Source of the DNA: Paenochrobactrum gallinarii
GTDB lineage: Bacteria; Pseudomonadota; Alphaproteobacteria; Rhizobiales; Rhizobiaceae
Assembly: GCF_014205685.1 (NCBI RefSeq)
Contig: NZ_JACIIU010000013.1
Location: 25,668-89,667, forward strand
Length of the DNA stretch: 64,000 nt
Direction: 5' to 3'
The translations under genes and the position numbers were made by a program. This document shows positions 1-10,093 of this stretch, one piece after another (within the stretch, counting starts at the first letter, position 1; every line of letters begins with the position of its first letter). The notes beneath the pieces are model-generated. The model saw only the letters and a list, made by a program, of their open reading frames with translations, made no database searches and was not told the origin of the DNA.

Positions 1-251
1 CTGCGAAAGAGCGCGGCGCACTGGTCATTTCGGTCACCGGCTTGAAAGAAAACAAACTGGCATCCAATGCCGATATAAATCTTTATACGGTTGCGGATGA
101 AGAAAAAGTGCGTTCATCGTCGATCACATCGCGCGATGCGCAGCTTATTTTAACCGATCTGCTTTTCATCCTGCTGATCCAAAAACAAAGTGACGCTTAT
201 GACTATATCCGCAACAGTGAGCAGGCCGTCGCCACACTTAAAAACGGTTAG
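1..251 (+). CDS. RpiR/MurR-type regulator, C-terminal fragment (SIS domain)
   Basis: An open frame enters from the window's left edge (first full codon at base 3) and stops at 249-251. About 82 residues remain. The text (VISVTGLKEN, then a short helix and NLYTVADEE) matches the end of the sugar-isomerase (SIS) domain of RpiR-family transcription factors, which bind phosphosugars or other effectors and control neighbouring catabolic genes. The helix-turn-helix lies outside the window, so the effector and target cannot be read. It converges on hutD and their stop codons overlap, so there is no room for a terminator between them. An RpiR gene beside hut genes could take part in their control, but that is only positional inference. 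Confidence 0.6.
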   Translation, partial: AKERGALVISVTGLKENKLASNADINLYTVADEEKVRSSSITSRDAQLILTDLLFILLIQKQSDAYDYIRNSEQAVATLKNG

Positions 252-820
252 TTGCGTTTGAAATTAATCAAATAAGCGACCGCCTGACCTGAAATTGCAA
301 TACTGCCTTTTTGCGCAGCACTAAAACTCGCGCAATCTTTTGCAAACAATATCTCTTCACCTTCAAGGTGTTGAATTATTATAGTTCCACTGGCGACAAA
401 CAAAAAAACTGGCTCTTCAAAATGTAAACGTGCTGTTTGATTATCCAGCACAATGCGCTTTACTTCATGCGTATAGGCACAACGCCGTGTCATAATGTTG
501 AGGTCAGTGATTGTGCCGTCATTTAGTCGCGCACTTGTATGTGCGTCAGCGGCAAAACTATATGGCTCGCTCACTTGCGAGAGTGTCGTCTCAACACCAT
601 CCACCGACAATATAATACCGTTTCCCTCCAGCACCGCCAGCGTCCGGTCGATGTCAGGAAATACCGAGAAAGCACCATCTTGCGCAACGGTTGCTGTGGA
701 AATACGCCAGTCAAAATTATCAACTGTTGCATCTGCCGGATGAATGGCGATTTCTATTGTCACACCACCACCGTTTTTCCACGGCATTTGCTTATGGTCA
801 CTGACACGCAAAATTTTCAT
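248..820 (-). CDS. hutD: HutD family protein
   Basis: 190 residues, the usual HutD length. The start MKILRVSDHKQMPWKNGGG carries the family's characteristic PWKNGGG motif, and the rest fits the HutD cupin fold. HutD is not a pathway enzyme. In pseudomonads it is thought to limit excessive hut expression, perhaps by binding an intermediate, and its exact function is unsettled. It is the last gene of the minus-strand hut run. The ATG at 818-820 has a GAGAGG ribosome site about 8 nt upstream. A strong hairpin with a T tract lies between hutU and this start, so it may be expressed at a lower level or from its own promoter. Confidence 0.88.
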   Translation of the reverse strand: MKILRVSDHKQMPWKNGGGVTIEIAIHPADATVDNFDWRISTATVAQDGAFSVFPDIDRTLAVLEGNGIILSVDGVETTLSQVSEPYSFAADAHTSARLNDGTITDLNIMTRRCAYTHEVKRIVLDNQTARLHFEEPVFLFVASGTIIIQHLEGEEILFAKDCASFSAAQKGSIAISGQAVAYLINFKRN

Positions 821-833
821 CGGTGTTGCCTCT

Positions 834-870
834 CAAAAAAATCTCCCGCGAGTGCGGCACTTGCGGGAGA
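834..870 (-). terminator. Intrinsic terminator between hutU and hutD
   Basis: On the minus strand an 8-bp arm (842-849 with 863-870, TCTCCCGC/GCGGGAGA), extended by an inner AGTG/CACT pairing, is followed by seven T residues (835-841 on the plus strand are A). It lies just after the hutU stop and about 15 nt before the hutD start. This is the canonical form of a Rho-independent terminator and suggests that hutD is a partial read-through gene. Confidence 0.85.
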
Positions 871-878
871 AAAATATA

Positions 879-2552
879 TTAATTGCCGAGAATAGCAGGC
901 AGACGAAGTCCCTGCTGTTTTGCCCAATCAAGCGCAATATCATAGCCTGCATCAGCGTGGCGCATCACACCGGTTGCCGGATCATTCCAAAGTACACGGC
1001 CAATACGCTCATCCGCATCGGCGGAACCATCGCAGCAAATCACCATGCCGGAATGCTGGCTGAAGCCCATGCCGACACCACCGCCATGATGGAGCGAAAC
1101 CCATGTTGCTCCCGATGCAGTGTTGAGCAGCGCGTTGAGCAATGGCCAATCGGATACGGCATCCGAGCCATCCTGCATCGCTTCTGTTTCACGGTTAGGC
1201 GACGCCACCGAACCACTATCCAGATGATCGCGACCGATCACAATCGGCGCTTTCAATTCGCCGTTGCGCACCATTTCGTTGAATGCAAGCCCAAGGCGAT
1301 GACGATCACCCAAACCTACCCAGCAGATACGTGCTGGCAAGCCCTGAAACTCAATGCGTTCCTTCGCCATATCCAGCCAGTTATGCAGATGCTTATTATC
1401 CGGCAACAGCTCTTTAACTTTAGCATCGGTCTTGGCGATATCTTCCGGATCACCCGAAAGAGCAGCCCAACGAAAAGGCCCGACGCCACGGCAGAACAGC
1501 GGGCGGATATAGGCTGGCACAAAGCCCGGGAATGCAAATGCATCTTCCAAGCCCTCCTCCAGCGCCATCTGACGGATATTATTACCATAATCAACGGTCG
1601 GAATACCGGCATTCCAGAAATCGAGCATGGCCTGAACCTGCACTTTCATGGAAGCTCGGGCAGCTTTTGCAACGCCTTTCGGGTCGCTTTCCTGTTTGGC
1701 GCGCCATTCGGCAACGCTCCATCCAATCGGCAAATAGCCGTGTACCGGATCATGCGCCGAGGTCTGGTCGGTAACAATATCAGGACGCACACCACGCTTG
1801 ACAAGTTCAGGGTAAATTTCTGCCGCATTGCCAATCAGCGCAATGGATTTGGCTTCGCCTGCCTTAGTCCACTCGTCAATTTTCATTAATGCTTCATCAA
1901 GGCTATGGGTTTTTTCATCGACATAACGGGTACGTAAACGGAAGTCAGCGCGCGTTTCATCGCATTCAACGGCCAAGCAACAAGCCCCAGCCATCACCGC
2001 AGCAAGCGGCTGTGCACCACCCATTCCGCCAAGACCGCCGGTCAAAATCCATTTACCCTTCAGATTACCGTTATAATGCTGGCGACCAGCCTCAACAAAG
2101 GTTTCGTAAGTGCCCTGCACAATCCCTTGCGCGCCGATATAAATCCACGAACCGGCTGTCATCTGGCCATACATAGCCAAGCCTTTTTTATCCAATTCGT
2201 TGAAGTGATCCCATGTCGCCCAATGCGGCACCAAATTGGAATTGGCAATCAACACACGCGGTGCATCTTTATGAGTGCGGAACACACCAACCGGCTTGCC
2301 GGACTGCACTAGCAGGGTTTCATTGTCTTCCAAGGTTTTCAGTGTCGCGACAATCTTGTCAAAATCATCCCATGTGCGGGCGGCGCGACCAATGCCGCCA
2401 TAAACCACAAGCTCATGCGGGCGCTCGGCGACATCGGGATCAAGATTGTTCATCAGCATACGCAGCGGCGCTTCGGTAAGCCAGCTTTTTGCGTTCAATT
2501 CTGTGCCGCGCGGTGCGCGCACATCGCGCTCATTGTGACGTGGATTGGACAT
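879..2552 (-). CDS. hutU: Urocanate hydratase
   Basis: 557 residues, exactly the usual length. The enzyme adds water to urocanate to give 4-imidazolone-5-propionate, the second step of histidine breakdown, using tightly bound NAD+ as an electrophile. The glycine-rich NAD site [10 protein letters not shown] is at 172-181. Cys410 (in [11 protein letters not shown]) lies where the catalytic cysteine of the Pseudomonas enzyme is numbered, and [10 protein letters not shown] is near 353-362. The ATG at 2552 has an AGGGG site 5 nt upstream. It follows hutG by 20 nt in one transcription unit. All key residues are intact. Confidence 0.98.
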   Translation of the reverse strand: MSNPRHNERDVRAPRGTELNAKSWLTEAPLRMLMNNLDPDVAERPHELVVYGGIGRAARTWDDFDKIVATLKTLEDNETLLVQSGKPVGVFRTHKDAPRVLIANSNLVPHWATWDHFNELDKKGLAMYGQMTAGSWIYIGAQGIVQGTYETFVEAGRQHYNGNLKGKWILTGGLGGMGGAQPLAAVMAGACCLAVECDETRADFRLRTRYVDEKTHSLDEALMKIDEWTKAGEAKSIALIGNAAEIYPELVKRGVRPDIVTDQTSAHDPVHGYLPIGWSVAEWRAKQESDPKGVAKAARASMKVQVQAMLDFWNAGIPTVDYGNNIRQMALEEGLEDAFAFPGFVPAYIRPLFCRGVGPFRWAALSGDPEDIAKTDAKVKELLPDNKHLHNWLDMAKERIEFQGLPARICWVGLGDRHRLGLAFNEMVRNGELKAPIVIGRDHLDSGSVASPNRETEAMQDGSDAVSDWPLLNALLNTASGATWVSLHHGGGVGMGFSQHSGMVICCDGSADADERIGRVLWNDPATGVMRHADAGYDIALDWAKQQGLRLPAILGN

Positions 2553-2572
2553 GTTTTCCCCTTGTTTAAATT

Positions 2573-3367
2573 TTAAAGCTTGGCCGCTACGTCTTCAATG
2601 CGTTGCAGCAATGTTTTAAGATGGACGCGCAAACGCTCTGCCTTGGCTTCGTCATAGGCAAAAGGCAGACTTTCCGAGGTTAAATGGGTCTTTTGCGCGA
2701 GCTCCATCTGGATAGCATGCACGCGATTTTGCGGCTGGCCGTAATAACGTGTTGTCCAGCCACCTTTAAAGCGACCGTTCAAAATTGAGCTATAGCCGCT
2801 GGCTTTACCGGTCACATCCACGGCGATAGCTTCAATTTCCGCAGCGCAGGTTTTGCCCATATCAGTGCCGATATTGAAATCCGGCAGCGTACCTTCAAAC
2901 AAAAACGGAATATGGGAGCGGATGGAATGGCAATCATAGACAATTGCAATGCCGTGAATGTTTTTAACCCGCTCAATTTCAGCCGCAAAAGCATCGTGAT
3001 AAGGCTTATGAAACCGGCTTAGACGATCCTGAATATCATCTGAATTCGGCTCCTCGCCTTCTTTCCAGATGGCAAGATCATCAAAATCCGTGGTCGGGAT
3101 CAAGCTGGTTGTATTCTGTCCCGGATAAAGGCTCACACCTTCAGGATCACGATTGGCATCAATGCAATAGCGATGAAACGTTGCACGCACTGTCGTGGCA
3201 TTTTCCAACAAGCCGTCATAGAGCTTGTGAATATGCCAATCCGTATCGGCAAGAATACGGCCATTATCATTAAGCCTTGCCCATATATCATCCGGCACAT
3301 TCGTGCCGGTATGAGGCAAACCGATTATGACCGGCGATGAGCCTTGTTTAACCTCAAAGGCTTGCAT
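2573..3367 (-). CDS. hutG: N-formylglutamate amidohydrolase (deformylase)
   Basis: 264 residues of the FGase family (N-formylglutamate amidohydrolase, not the ureohydrolase-type HutG). It hydrolyses N-formyl-L-glutamate to glutamate and formate, the last step of the five-step histidine route. Family motifs seen are [10 protein letters not shown] near residues 17-26 and [10 protein letters not shown] in the middle, which supply metal-binding residues. Its presence with HutF shows that this organism uses the formylglutamate branch rather than direct formamide release. It begins 2 nt after the hutH stop region and is presumably translationally coupled. Confidence 0.96.
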   Translation of the reverse strand: MQAFEVKQGSSPVIIGLPHTGTNVPDDIWARLNDNGRILADTDWHIHKLYDGLLENATTVRATFHRYCIDANRDPEGVSLYPGQNTTSLIPTTDFDDLAIWKEGEEPNSDDIQDRLSRFHKPYHDAFAAEIERVKNIHGIAIVYDCHSIRSHIPFLFEGTLPDFNIGTDMGKTCAAEIEAIAVDVTGKASGYSSILNGRFKGGWTTRYYGQPQNRVHAIQMELAQKTHLTSESLPFAYDEAKAERLRVHLKTLLQRIEDVAAKL

Positions 3368-3369
3368 GT

Positions 3370-4905
3370 TTAAGCCTCCAAGGATGGCAGAATGCCAGTG
3401 CTGATGCTGGCGTTCAGTGAACCATCGGCAACAACGGCTGTTGCAGCTTCAAGGTCATTTGCCATGTAGCGATCAATATCGAGTGTCGGCACTTTAGCAC
3501 GCAAAGCAGCCATCGCGTTTTTCAGTTCAGGGCTGGTTTCCAGTGGTCCGCGCAGCTCCACACCAAGAGCACCGCTCAAAGCTTCAATGCCGATAATGGC
3601 ATTAAGATTATCGGTCATTTGCAGCAAGCGACGCGCACCATGACAAGCCATCGAAACATGATCTTCCTGATTGGCAGAAGTCGGGGTAGAATCCACCGAC
3701 GCCGGATGTGCCATCTGCTTATTTTCGCTCATCAAGGCGGCTGAAGTGACTTCGGCAATCATCAGACCGGAATTAAGACCCGGTTTTTTAGCCAAAAAGG
3801 CTGGCAAACCAAAAGACAGCGCCGGATCAACCAAAAGCGCAATACGGCGCTGCGCAATTGCACCAATTTCGCAAATCGCCAAAGCGATCTGATCCGCAGC
3901 AAAGGCCACCGGTTCGGCATGGAAATTACCGCCGGAAATCACACTATCATCGGAAAGCACAAGCGGATTATCGGTAACCGCATTCGCTTCAATTTCAAGG
4001 CTGCGGGCAGCCTGACGCAAAATATCAAGACATGCGCCATCCACCTGCGGCTGACAACGAATGCAATAAGGATCTTGTACGCGCTGATCACCTTGCAGAT
4101 GGCTGTCACGAATAACCGAACCGGCCAGCAATTGGCGCAAAGCTGATGCGGTATCAATCTGCCCCTGATGACCACGCAATGTATGAATATCCGGATGGAA
4201 TGGCGCGGTGGACCCCATAGCGGCATCGGTAGACAGCGCGCCGGTAATCAATGCTGATTGTAACGCACGATGCGCACGGAAAAGTCCTGCAAGCGCTAAA
4301 GCCGTTGAGGTCTGGGTGCCGTTAATCAGCGCCAAACCTTCCTTGGCGGCCAACACAACAGGGGTAAGCCCTGCTTTTTTCAAAGCATCTGCACCGGAAA
4401 GGCGCGCGCCTTGATAAAAAGCTTCACCTTCGCCGATCATCACCGCAGCCATATGGGCAAGCGGTGCCAAATCACCGGAAGCACCCACTGAACCCTTGGC
4501 AGGGATCATCGGATGCACACCTTTTTCCAGCATGCCCTCAATTAAGGTGATGAGCTCAAGACGTACACCGGATGCACCGCGACCAAGCGAGATAAGCTTC
4601 AGCGCCATAATCAGGCGTACAACGTCTTGGCTTAGCGGCTCACCCACGCCACAGCAATGCGACAAGATCAGGTTGCGTTGCAGCGTTGCTACATCTTCCG
4701 GCGCGATACGGATGGAGGCCAGCTTACCAAAGCCGGTATTAATGCCATAAACCGGTGCGTCACCAGCCGCGATTTCGGCAATACGATTGGCAGCTTTTTC
4801 GATAACGCCATGAAAAGACGTATCAATGCGTACGCTTAAATTTTCACGATAAATTTTCTCAAGATTTCCAAGAGAAACATTGCCGGGTATGAGAACGAGA
4901 GTCAT
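3370..4905 (-). CDS. hutH: Histidine ammonia-lyase
   Basis: 511 residues when started at the ATG at 4905. GGAG lies 6 nt upstream of this start, and the length equals the family norm. The frame stays open to 5106, but that extension overlaps hutI and has no ribosome site. The enzyme deaminates L-histidine to urocanate, the first pathway step. The Ala-Ser-Gly triad that cyclises into the MIO electrophile is at residues 142-144 within [14 protein letters not shown], the same numbering as Pseudomonas Hut[11 protein letters not shown] (53-62) is the conserved N-terminal active-site loop with its tyrosine. It lies 40 nt after hutI. Confidence 0.98.
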   Translation of the reverse strand: MTLVLIPGNVSLGNLEKIYRENLSVRIDTSFHGVIEKAANRIAEIAAGDAPVYGINTGFGKLASIRIAPEDVATLQRNLILSHCCGVGEPLSQDVVRLIMALKLISLGRGASGVRLELITLIEGMLEKGVHPMIPAKGSVGASGDLAPLAHMAAVMIGEGEAFYQGARLSGADALKKAGLTPVVLAAKEGLALINGTQTSTALALAGLFRAHRALQSALITGALSTDAAMGSTAPFHPDIHTLRGHQGQIDTASALRQLLAGSVIRDSHLQGDQRVQDPYCIRCQPQVDGACLDILRQAARSLEIEANAVTDNPLVLSDDSVISGGNFHAEPVAFAADQIALAICEIGAIAQRRIALLVDPALSFGLPAFLAKKPGLNSGLMIAEVTSAALMSENKQMAHPASVDSTPTSANQEDHVSMACHGARRLLQMTDNLNAIIGIEALSGALGVELRGPLETSPELKNAMAALRAKVPTLDIDRYMANDLEAATAVVADGSLNASISTGILPSLEA

Positions 4906-4945
4906 CTGTTGCTCCATCGGGGACAATGCCCACGGGTTATGAAAA

Positions 4946-6169
4946 TTAAATCTGACCTTTGAAAATCCGCTTCCAAAGCGGATTGAAACCGATGCGGTAA
5001 ACAAGCTCTGCCGGACGCTCGACATCCCAAATGGCAATGTCGGCATCTTTGCCGGTCTCAAGCGTGCCGGTTTGCGCCAATACGCCCAGTGCGCGCGCTG
5101 CCTCACGCGTCACACCGGCAATGCATTCATCCACGGTCATACGGAAAAGTGTGGCACCCATATTCATGGTTAAAAGCAGCGATGTCAGTGGCGATGTGCC
5201 TGGATTATTATCGGTCGCCAGCGCCATTTTTGTGCCAGCGGCACGGAAAAGCTCAACCGGCGGCTTTTGTGTTTCGCGGATGAAGTAATATGCCCCCGGC
5301 AACAAAACGGCGACGGTTCCGGCTTGCGCCATCGCTTTCGCACCAGCTTCATCGGTATATTCCAGATGATCAGCAGAAAGCGCCTGATATGAAGCCGCTA
5401 ATGCTGCCCCATGTAAATTCGACAACTGATCGGCATGGAGCTTGACTGGCAGATTGTAGGTTTTAGCGGCATCAAAAACCCGTGCCATTTCATCCGGCAA
5501 AAAGGCAATACCTTCACAAAAGCCGTCAACCGCATCTGCCAGTTTTTCAGCAGCAATATGCGGCAACATATCATTGATGATTTTATCAATATAGGCCTGC
5601 TTATCACCGTTCATTTCCGGCGGCAAAGCATGTGCGCCCAAGAAAGTCGTGCGCACAGCAACATGTCGTTTTTCACCAAGTTTTCGCGCCGCACGCAGTG
5701 CTTTCATTTCGTTTTCAGCATCCAGCCCATAACCGGATTTGATCTCAATCGTTGTCACACCTTCAGCAATCAATGCATCCAGACGTGGAAGGCTCTCTTG
5801 CACCAGATCATCTTCACTTGCGGCACGTAAATTTTTAACCGATGAAACAATGCCCCCGCCAGCACGCGCAACCTCTTCATAAGTTGCACCGTTAAGGCGC
5901 AATTCAAACTCATGTGCGCGATTACCCGCATGCACCAGATGCGTATGACAATCAATCAGACCAGGCGTAATCAAACGCCCCTGACAATTGATTGTTTCAA
6001 AATCAGCAAATTCAGACGGTAATTCGCCCAATGCACCCGCATAGGCAATTTTGCCATCGCGCACAGCAAGTGCCGCATCTTCAATCAAGCCCGGACCACT
6101 TAGCTTTTCTGCAAGTGTAATCATGCGCGCATTGATTAAAACGAAGTCGGATTTCTTTGCCATCAGCAT
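4946..6169 (-). CDS. hutI: Imidazolonepropionase
   Basis: 407 residues from the ATG at 6169; a second ATG six bases later gives 405. The frame is open to 6316, but that overlaps the divergent promoter and hutF. AGAGAG lies shortly before the chosen start. The amidohydrolase opens 4-imidazolone-5-propionate to N-formimino-L-glutamate. Metal-binding [12 protein letters not shown] follows the N-terminal beta region, and the later KLHADQLSN and [10 protein letters not shown] blocks complete the zinc/iron site. It is the promoter-proximal gene of the hutIHGUD unit. Confidence 0.97.
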   Translation of the reverse strand: MLMAKKSDFVLINARMITLAEKLSGPGLIEDAALAVRDGKIAYAGALGELPSEFADFETINCQGRLITPGLIDCHTHLVHAGNRAHEFELRLNGATYEEVARAGGGIVSSVKNLRAASEDDLVQESLPRLDALIAEGVTTIEIKSGYGLDAENEMKALRAARKLGEKRHVAVRTTFLGAHALPPEMNGDKQAYIDKIINDMLPHIAAEKLADAVDGFCEGIAFLPDEMARVFDAAKTYNLPVKLHADQLSNLHGAALAASYQALSADHLEYTDEAGAKAMAQAGTVAVLLPGAYYFIRETQKPPVELFRAAGTKMALATDNNPGTSPLTSLLLTMNMGATLFRMTVDECIAGVTREAARALGVLAQTGTLETGKDADIAIWDVERPAELVYRIGFNPLWKRIFKGQI

Positions 6170-6196
6170 TTTTCTCTCTTCCCCTGACTGTACATA

Positions 6197-6208
6197 ATGT
6201 ATATACAT
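6197..6208. promoter_or_regulatory. Candidate HutC operator in the hutI-hutF divergent promoter
   Basis: A perfect 12-bp palindrome, ATGTATATACAT, lies in the 130-bp gap between the divergent hutI and hutF starts. GntR/HutC repressors are known to bind TGTATATACA-like palindromes upstream of hut genes. A single site here could control both directions, with urocanate as the expected inducer. Operator use is inferred from position and sequence. Confidence 0.7.
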
Positions 6209-6299
6209 AATAATCAAGCCGCCAAGAGGAAAAACGTACAAAATTACATTTAGTTGAAAAACAAACGGGAAAACCAAGCGGCAAGAGGAGTTTTGTTCT

Positions 6300-7667
6300 A
6301 TGTCGGCAAGCGCCACTCATGCGAGCACTATCCATGCAAGCCAAGCTCTGTTGCCAAACGGCTGGGCACAAAATATGCGCCTCACCATTGCCGGCGGCAA
6401 GATAAGCAACATCGAAACTGATGTAGAAGCTCAGGCTCATGACGAGCGCCATCATGTCATTCTCAGCGGCATGCCGAACATTCACAGTCATGCGTTTCAA
6501 TATGGCATGGCAGGGCTTGCCGAAAAGCGCGGAAGCTCTGCCGACAGTTTCTGGAGCTGGCGCGAAATCATGTATAAGTTTGCGCTGGCCATGTCGCCCG
6601 ATCAAGCGCGAACAGTCGCGCTGCGCCTTTATATCGAGATGCTGGAGGCAGGTTTCACCCGCGTTGGAGAGTTTCATTATCTTCATCACGACCGCGACGG
6701 CAGGCCTTATGCCAATAATTCCGAAATGGCCGACCAGATTGTTTCCGCTGCGCAAACAGCCGGTATCGGCCTCACACTGCTGCCCGTATTCTATGCTCAT
6801 TCCGGTTTTGGCGGCAGCGCTCCCAATGAAGGCCAGCGCCGTTTCATCAATAATGAGACAAGTTTTGCGCGCCTCATGGAAGGCTGCCAAAAATCCTTAT
6901 CCCTTATTGACGGTGCTGTTTTGGGCGTTGCTCCCCATAGTTTGCGCGCCGTCACACCGGATGAATTGAACTTTGCCGCACAGCTTTTGCCCGATGCGCC
7001 GGTGCATATTCATATTGCCGAGCAGGTTAAAGAAGTTGAAGATTGCATCGCATGGTCAGGGCAGAGACCAGTAGAATGGCTGTTAAACCATCAGGACCTA
7101 TCATCCCGCTGGTGCCTTATTCATGCAACCCACATGAGTGAGGCAGAAACAAAAGGCGTTGCAAATGCAGGTGCAATTGCCGGTCTATGCCCTGTAACCG
7201 AGGCCAATTTGGGTGACGGCACATTCAACGCCCCATGCTTTCATGAGCATGGCGGGCAGTTCGGCATTGGCTCTGATTCCAATGTGCTGATCGGCATTGG
7301 TGACGAATTGCGCCAATATGAATATTCACAGCGCCTGCAACATCGCGCCCGCAATGTGCTGGCACCAAGTGAAGGCTCCACCGGACGCGCTGTGTTTGAT
7401 GGAGCCGTTCAAGGTGGCAATATTTCAATGGGACGCGCTCAAGACGGCTTAAAAACCGGCGCATCTGCCGACTTTATCTCGCTCGACATGCAGCGTTTAC
7501 CTGACACGAAGGGCGATACTATTCTTGACGCCTGGATTTTCGCTGGTCGCGCAAGCGTTTCCGATGTCTGGGTACGCGGCAAAAAACAGGTGGAAAATGG
7601 CCGCCACGAAATGCGCGATGAGGCCGAGCGTGCATTCCAGCAAACAATACGTGAGCTGTTGAATTAA
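6300..7667 (+). CDS. hutF: Formimidoylglutamate deiminase
   Basis: 455 residues of the amidohydrolase superfamily. It deiminates N-formimino-L-glutamate to N-formyl-L-glutamate and ammonia, feeding HutG. The metal-binding [13 protein letters not shown] motif near residues 60-72 and the DSFWSWRE stretch after it are typical of HutF and separate it from chlorohydrolases. [14 protein letters not shown] and GIGSDSN give the later metal ligands. The ATG at 6300 is preceded by GAGGAG. It is transcribed divergently from hutI, and its stop lies 6 nt from the convergent hutC stop. Confidence 0.96.
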   Translation: MSASATHASTIHASQALLPNGWAQNMRLTIAGGKISNIETDVEAQAHDERHHVILSGMPNIHSHAFQYGMAGLAEKRGSSADSFWSWREIMYKFALAMSPDQARTVALRLYIEMLEAGFTRVGEFHYLHHDRDGRPYANNSEMADQIVSAAQTAGIGLTLLPVFYAHSGFGGSAPNEGQRRFINNETSFARLMEGCQKSLSLIDGAVLGVAPHSLRAVTPDELNFAAQLLPDAPVHIHIAEQVKEVEDCIAWSGQRPVEWLLNHQDLSSRWCLIHATHMSEAETKGVANAGAIAGLCPVTEANLGDGTFNAPCFHEHGGQFGIGSDSNVLIGIGDELRQYEYSQRLQHRARNVLAPSEGSTGRAVFDGAVQGGNISMGRAQDGLKTGASADFISLDMQRLPDTKGDTILDAWIFAGRASVSDVWVRGKKQVENGRHEMRDEAERAFQQTIRELLN

Positions 7668-7673
7668 ACAGGC

Positions 7674-8426
7674 TCACGCATTGACTTGCGGAAAAGACCC
7701 GAGATTAGAGGAGAAAACACCTGTAATCTCGTGTCCGAGACCCGGATAAATGATATCCACATCGGTGATCAGCTCCGCACGGTGCCATGTGCGCCGGTTA
7801 AGCTTCAAACAAGCCGCATTGGTTTCAATGCCAAGTATGCCCGCTAATGTGGTATCGGCATTGATCGCACGAATAGTGTGCTTGGCTTCATTCCACGGAA
7901 TATGGCCAAGCAACCATGTGCCGGGCGGCGTCTCTTCAAATGTTTCCGCCGCCACTTCCGGCACTTTTACCAAGGAAATGATGCGGTCTTCATAAGCTTC
8001 AGGCTTTTCATTAACGATATGCAGGCACAAAATGCGTAAAATCTTGTGATCAGTCGCAAGCTGCAATTCTTTCGCTTTTGCCGGTGCGATACGTTCTTCA
8101 CGGCGCAGCAAAATTTCATGGCGATATTGCTGGCCGGTCTCCTTTGCTTCTTTGGCAAAGTCACGGATCTGCATAAACATCACACTATCCGCCTGCGGCG
8201 CGGAGACGAATGAACCTGCTTTGCGGCGACGATTGATCAATCCACGCTCGGCAAGGCGCGATAAAACGCGATTAACGGTCATGCGGGAGCACTGATATTG
8301 CTCCATAAAATCACTTTCGCTTGGGATTTTATCACCCGGCGCCCAATGGCCATTGATGATATTTTCTTCAATATCTTTTTGAATTTGCTCTGAAAGACTG
8401 ACCGGAGCATTATTTTCCTGGCTCAA
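7674..8426 (-). CDS. hutC: Histidine utilisation repressor, GntR/HutC family
   Basis: 250 residues. An N-terminal winged helix-turn-helix (about 10-75; WAPGDKIPSESDFMEQYQCSR region) is followed by a UTRA effector domain (about 95-240) of the HutC type. The family represses hut operons and is released by urocanate. The frame's first usable start is a TTG at 8426 with AAGGTG 5 nt upstream. No in-frame ATG precedes the conserved region, so a weak TTG start is likely. The gene sits at the end of the hut cluster and converges on hutF. Confidence 0.93.
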   Translation of the reverse strand: MSQENNAPVSLSEQIQKDIEENIINGHWAPGDKIPSESDFMEQYQCSRMTVNRVLSRLAERGLINRRRKAGSFVSAPQADSVMFMQIRDFAKEAKETGQQYRHEILLRREERIAPAKAKELQLATDHKILRILCLHIVNEKPEAYEDRIISLVKVPEVAAETFEETPPGTWLLGHIPWNEAKHTIRAINADTTLAGILGIETNAACLKLNRRTWHRAELITDVDIIYPGLGHEITGVFSSNLGSFPQVNA

Positions 8427-8566
8427 ACTGCACCTTCGTCACTTTCAGCAAAGTGCTGATTTCAAACACAATAATATAATCATCTTACTTTATATATCTC
8501 ATATCAAGATGACCAATGTCTTTTTGTATAGACTATTATCTCCGATGCAAGCAACAAACCACATAT

Positions 8567-8590
8567 AAAAAAGCGGCCTCTAAAGGCCGC
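8567..8590 (-). terminator. Intrinsic terminator of the P1 peptidase gene
   Basis: A 7-bp stem GCGGCCT/AGGCCGC (8573-8579 with 8584-8590) with a 4-nt loop is followed on the minus strand by six T residues (8567-8572). It lies 18 nt beyond the stop of the peptidase gene. Confidence 0.85.
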
Positions 8591-8608
8591 CTTCCTATTT
8601 TCAAACTA

Positions 8609-9793
8609 TTATTTAGCGTCCAGACGATTATATTTTTTCATCACATCGACAAGACGATCATGCGGGATAGCGAAAGACACATTGTCATCGCGCCCCTTCA
8701 TTGTTTCAGCCGCAATCATCGCGTTTACAATGGCTTCTTCAGTTGCCAGAGCTGCTGCCTGAATAAGCGGATCCATCTTATTATTTGATACCATTTCAAG
8801 TTTGGTATTTTCTTCACGGCTATAGGCTTCTGGGTTGCCGGTCGAGAAACTGATGAAAATATCACCGCTACCATTGCCGCCAAAACCACCAACACGGCCA
8901 ATGCCGATTGGCACACGACGTGCCAAACGCTTCAGCTGTTGCGGCAACAAGGGCGCATCCGTTGCAACCACCACGATGATGGAACCGGATTCCTCACGCG
9001 TCCACGAGGTGTCCGGCATCATGTCGGTGATTTCCTGCCCAACCGGCACACCGGCAATCAGCAAATCTTTGCGCGAACCGAAATTGCCCTGCACCAGAAC
9101 GCCAACCGTATAGCCACCCTGTTCATCACTGAGCTTACGTGATGATGTACCGGTACCACCTTTAAAATTGAAGAGGTTCATACCGGTGCCGCCACCGACA
9201 TTGCCTTCGGCAATTTTGCCACTGGTCGCATTATCAAGCGCTGCATAAACATGCTCTTTTTTCACATGCATGCCGTTAATATCGTTGAGAATGCCATCCC
9301 ATGTTTCTGCAACAACCGGCAACAGCCAGTAGAGATCTCTGAAATGCGGCCCTGTCAGATCATTATCGGCAAGCCATGAGACTACCGAATCCCGCACGAC
9401 CCCGACACTATGCGTATTGGTGATGGTAATCGGCCCCTCCAGAAAACCGCTTTCCTCCACCCATGTTGTACCAGTCATTTCACCGTTACCATTTAAGGAA
9501 TACCAGCCGGAAAAGACCGGATTGAAGGTTTTACCTCGTGGCAAAATAGCCGTCACACCTGTGCGGACAGGCCCCTTACCAACTTCGATTTTACCTTCGC
9601 CTTCGATGATGGTGGAATAGCCAACCGTCACACCCTCAACGTCAGTAATCGCATTATTAGGACCTGTTTCACCTGTAAATGGTATGCCGAGATCTCGTGC
9701 ACGGGGCTTATCTTCTGCATATGCTGTAGAAATAGTGCTCACCAATATAGCTCCATAAACCGCACTCAAGAGTGCAGACTTCAACTTTATCAT
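8609..9793 (-). CDS. Secreted P1-family (DmpA/BapA-like, S58) aminopeptidase
   Basis: About 394 residues from the ATG at 9793, which has GGAGGAG upstream; the frame extends five codons further without support. A signal peptide is visible (MIKLKSALLSAVYGAILVST, cleavage after AYA near residue 26), so the protein is exported to the periplasm. The rest matches the DmpA fold: GIPFTGETGPNNAITDVEGV at the mature start and GGGTGMNLFNFKGGTGTSSR before the region VGVLVQGNFG, where family members self-cleave to create the N-terminal serine nucleophile. Family members remove N-terminal D-, beta- or ordinary amino acids from small peptides. Exact specificity cannot be read. It is flanked by hutC and a transporter and has its own terminator. 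Confidence 0.85.
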   Translation of the reverse strand: MIKLKSALLSAVYGAILVSTISTAYAEDKPRARDLGIPFTGETGPNNAITDVEGVTVGYSTIIEGEGKIEVGKGPVRTGVTAILPRGKTFNPVFSGWYSLNGNGEMTGTTWVEESGFLEGPITITNTHSVGVVRDSVVSWLADNDLTGPHFRDLYWLLPVVAETWDGILNDINGMHVKKEHVYAALDNATSGKIAEGNVGGGTGMNLFNFKGGTGTSSRKLSDEQGGYTVGVLVQGNFGSRKDLLIAGVPVGQEITDMMPDTSWTREESGSIIVVVATDAPLLPQQLKRLARRVPIGIGRVGGFGGNGSGDIFISFSTGNPEAYSREENTKLEMVSNNKMDPLIQAAALATEEAIVNAMIAAETMKGRDDNVSFAIPHDRLVDVMKKYNRLDAK

Positions 9794-10067
9794 GGTAACT
9801 CCTCCCATTGATGACTGCTTTAAAAATCAATATCATGATAAGCAGACTCAACTATTAAAGCACCACAATACTATTCTAGCAATAGATCAAAAAACTGAAA
9901 AAAATTATTTACTTAGAAAAATCGCCTTACAACGTAAGAAGACAGATCAAATAATCTCTTACCAGTAATTTTATTATATACTGTCAGAACAGCAATAGAT
10001 TTGATTAAAGTAGTTTGCCAACGAACAAAATTTTAAAAACGGCCAGCATTAACTTTCTCAACCCAAA

Positions 10068-10093
10068 AACAATCTGATAGAACTCAGATTGTT
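10068..10093 (-). terminator. Terminator hairpin overlapping the MFS gene stop
   Basis: A perfect 10-bp stem, AACAATCTGA/TCAGATTGTT (10068-10077 with 10084-10093), with a 6-nt loop. On the minus strand it ends in a short T run. The arm includes the stop codon of the MFS transporter gene. Confidence 0.7.

Noticed and set aside
744..1889. A 381-codon plus-strand frame across hutU
   Set aside because: It is antisense to the conserved hutU reading frame and has a composition typical of a shadow, rich in His, Arg and Cys.
4906..5106. N-terminal extension of hutH
   Set aside because: It overlaps the hutI coding end and lacks homology; the 4905 start gives the standard 511 residues.
8525..8534. 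TGTATAGACT as a second HutC site upstream of hutC
   Set aside because: Two mismatches and loss of symmetry, and it lies about 100 bases from the start; too weak to list as an operator.
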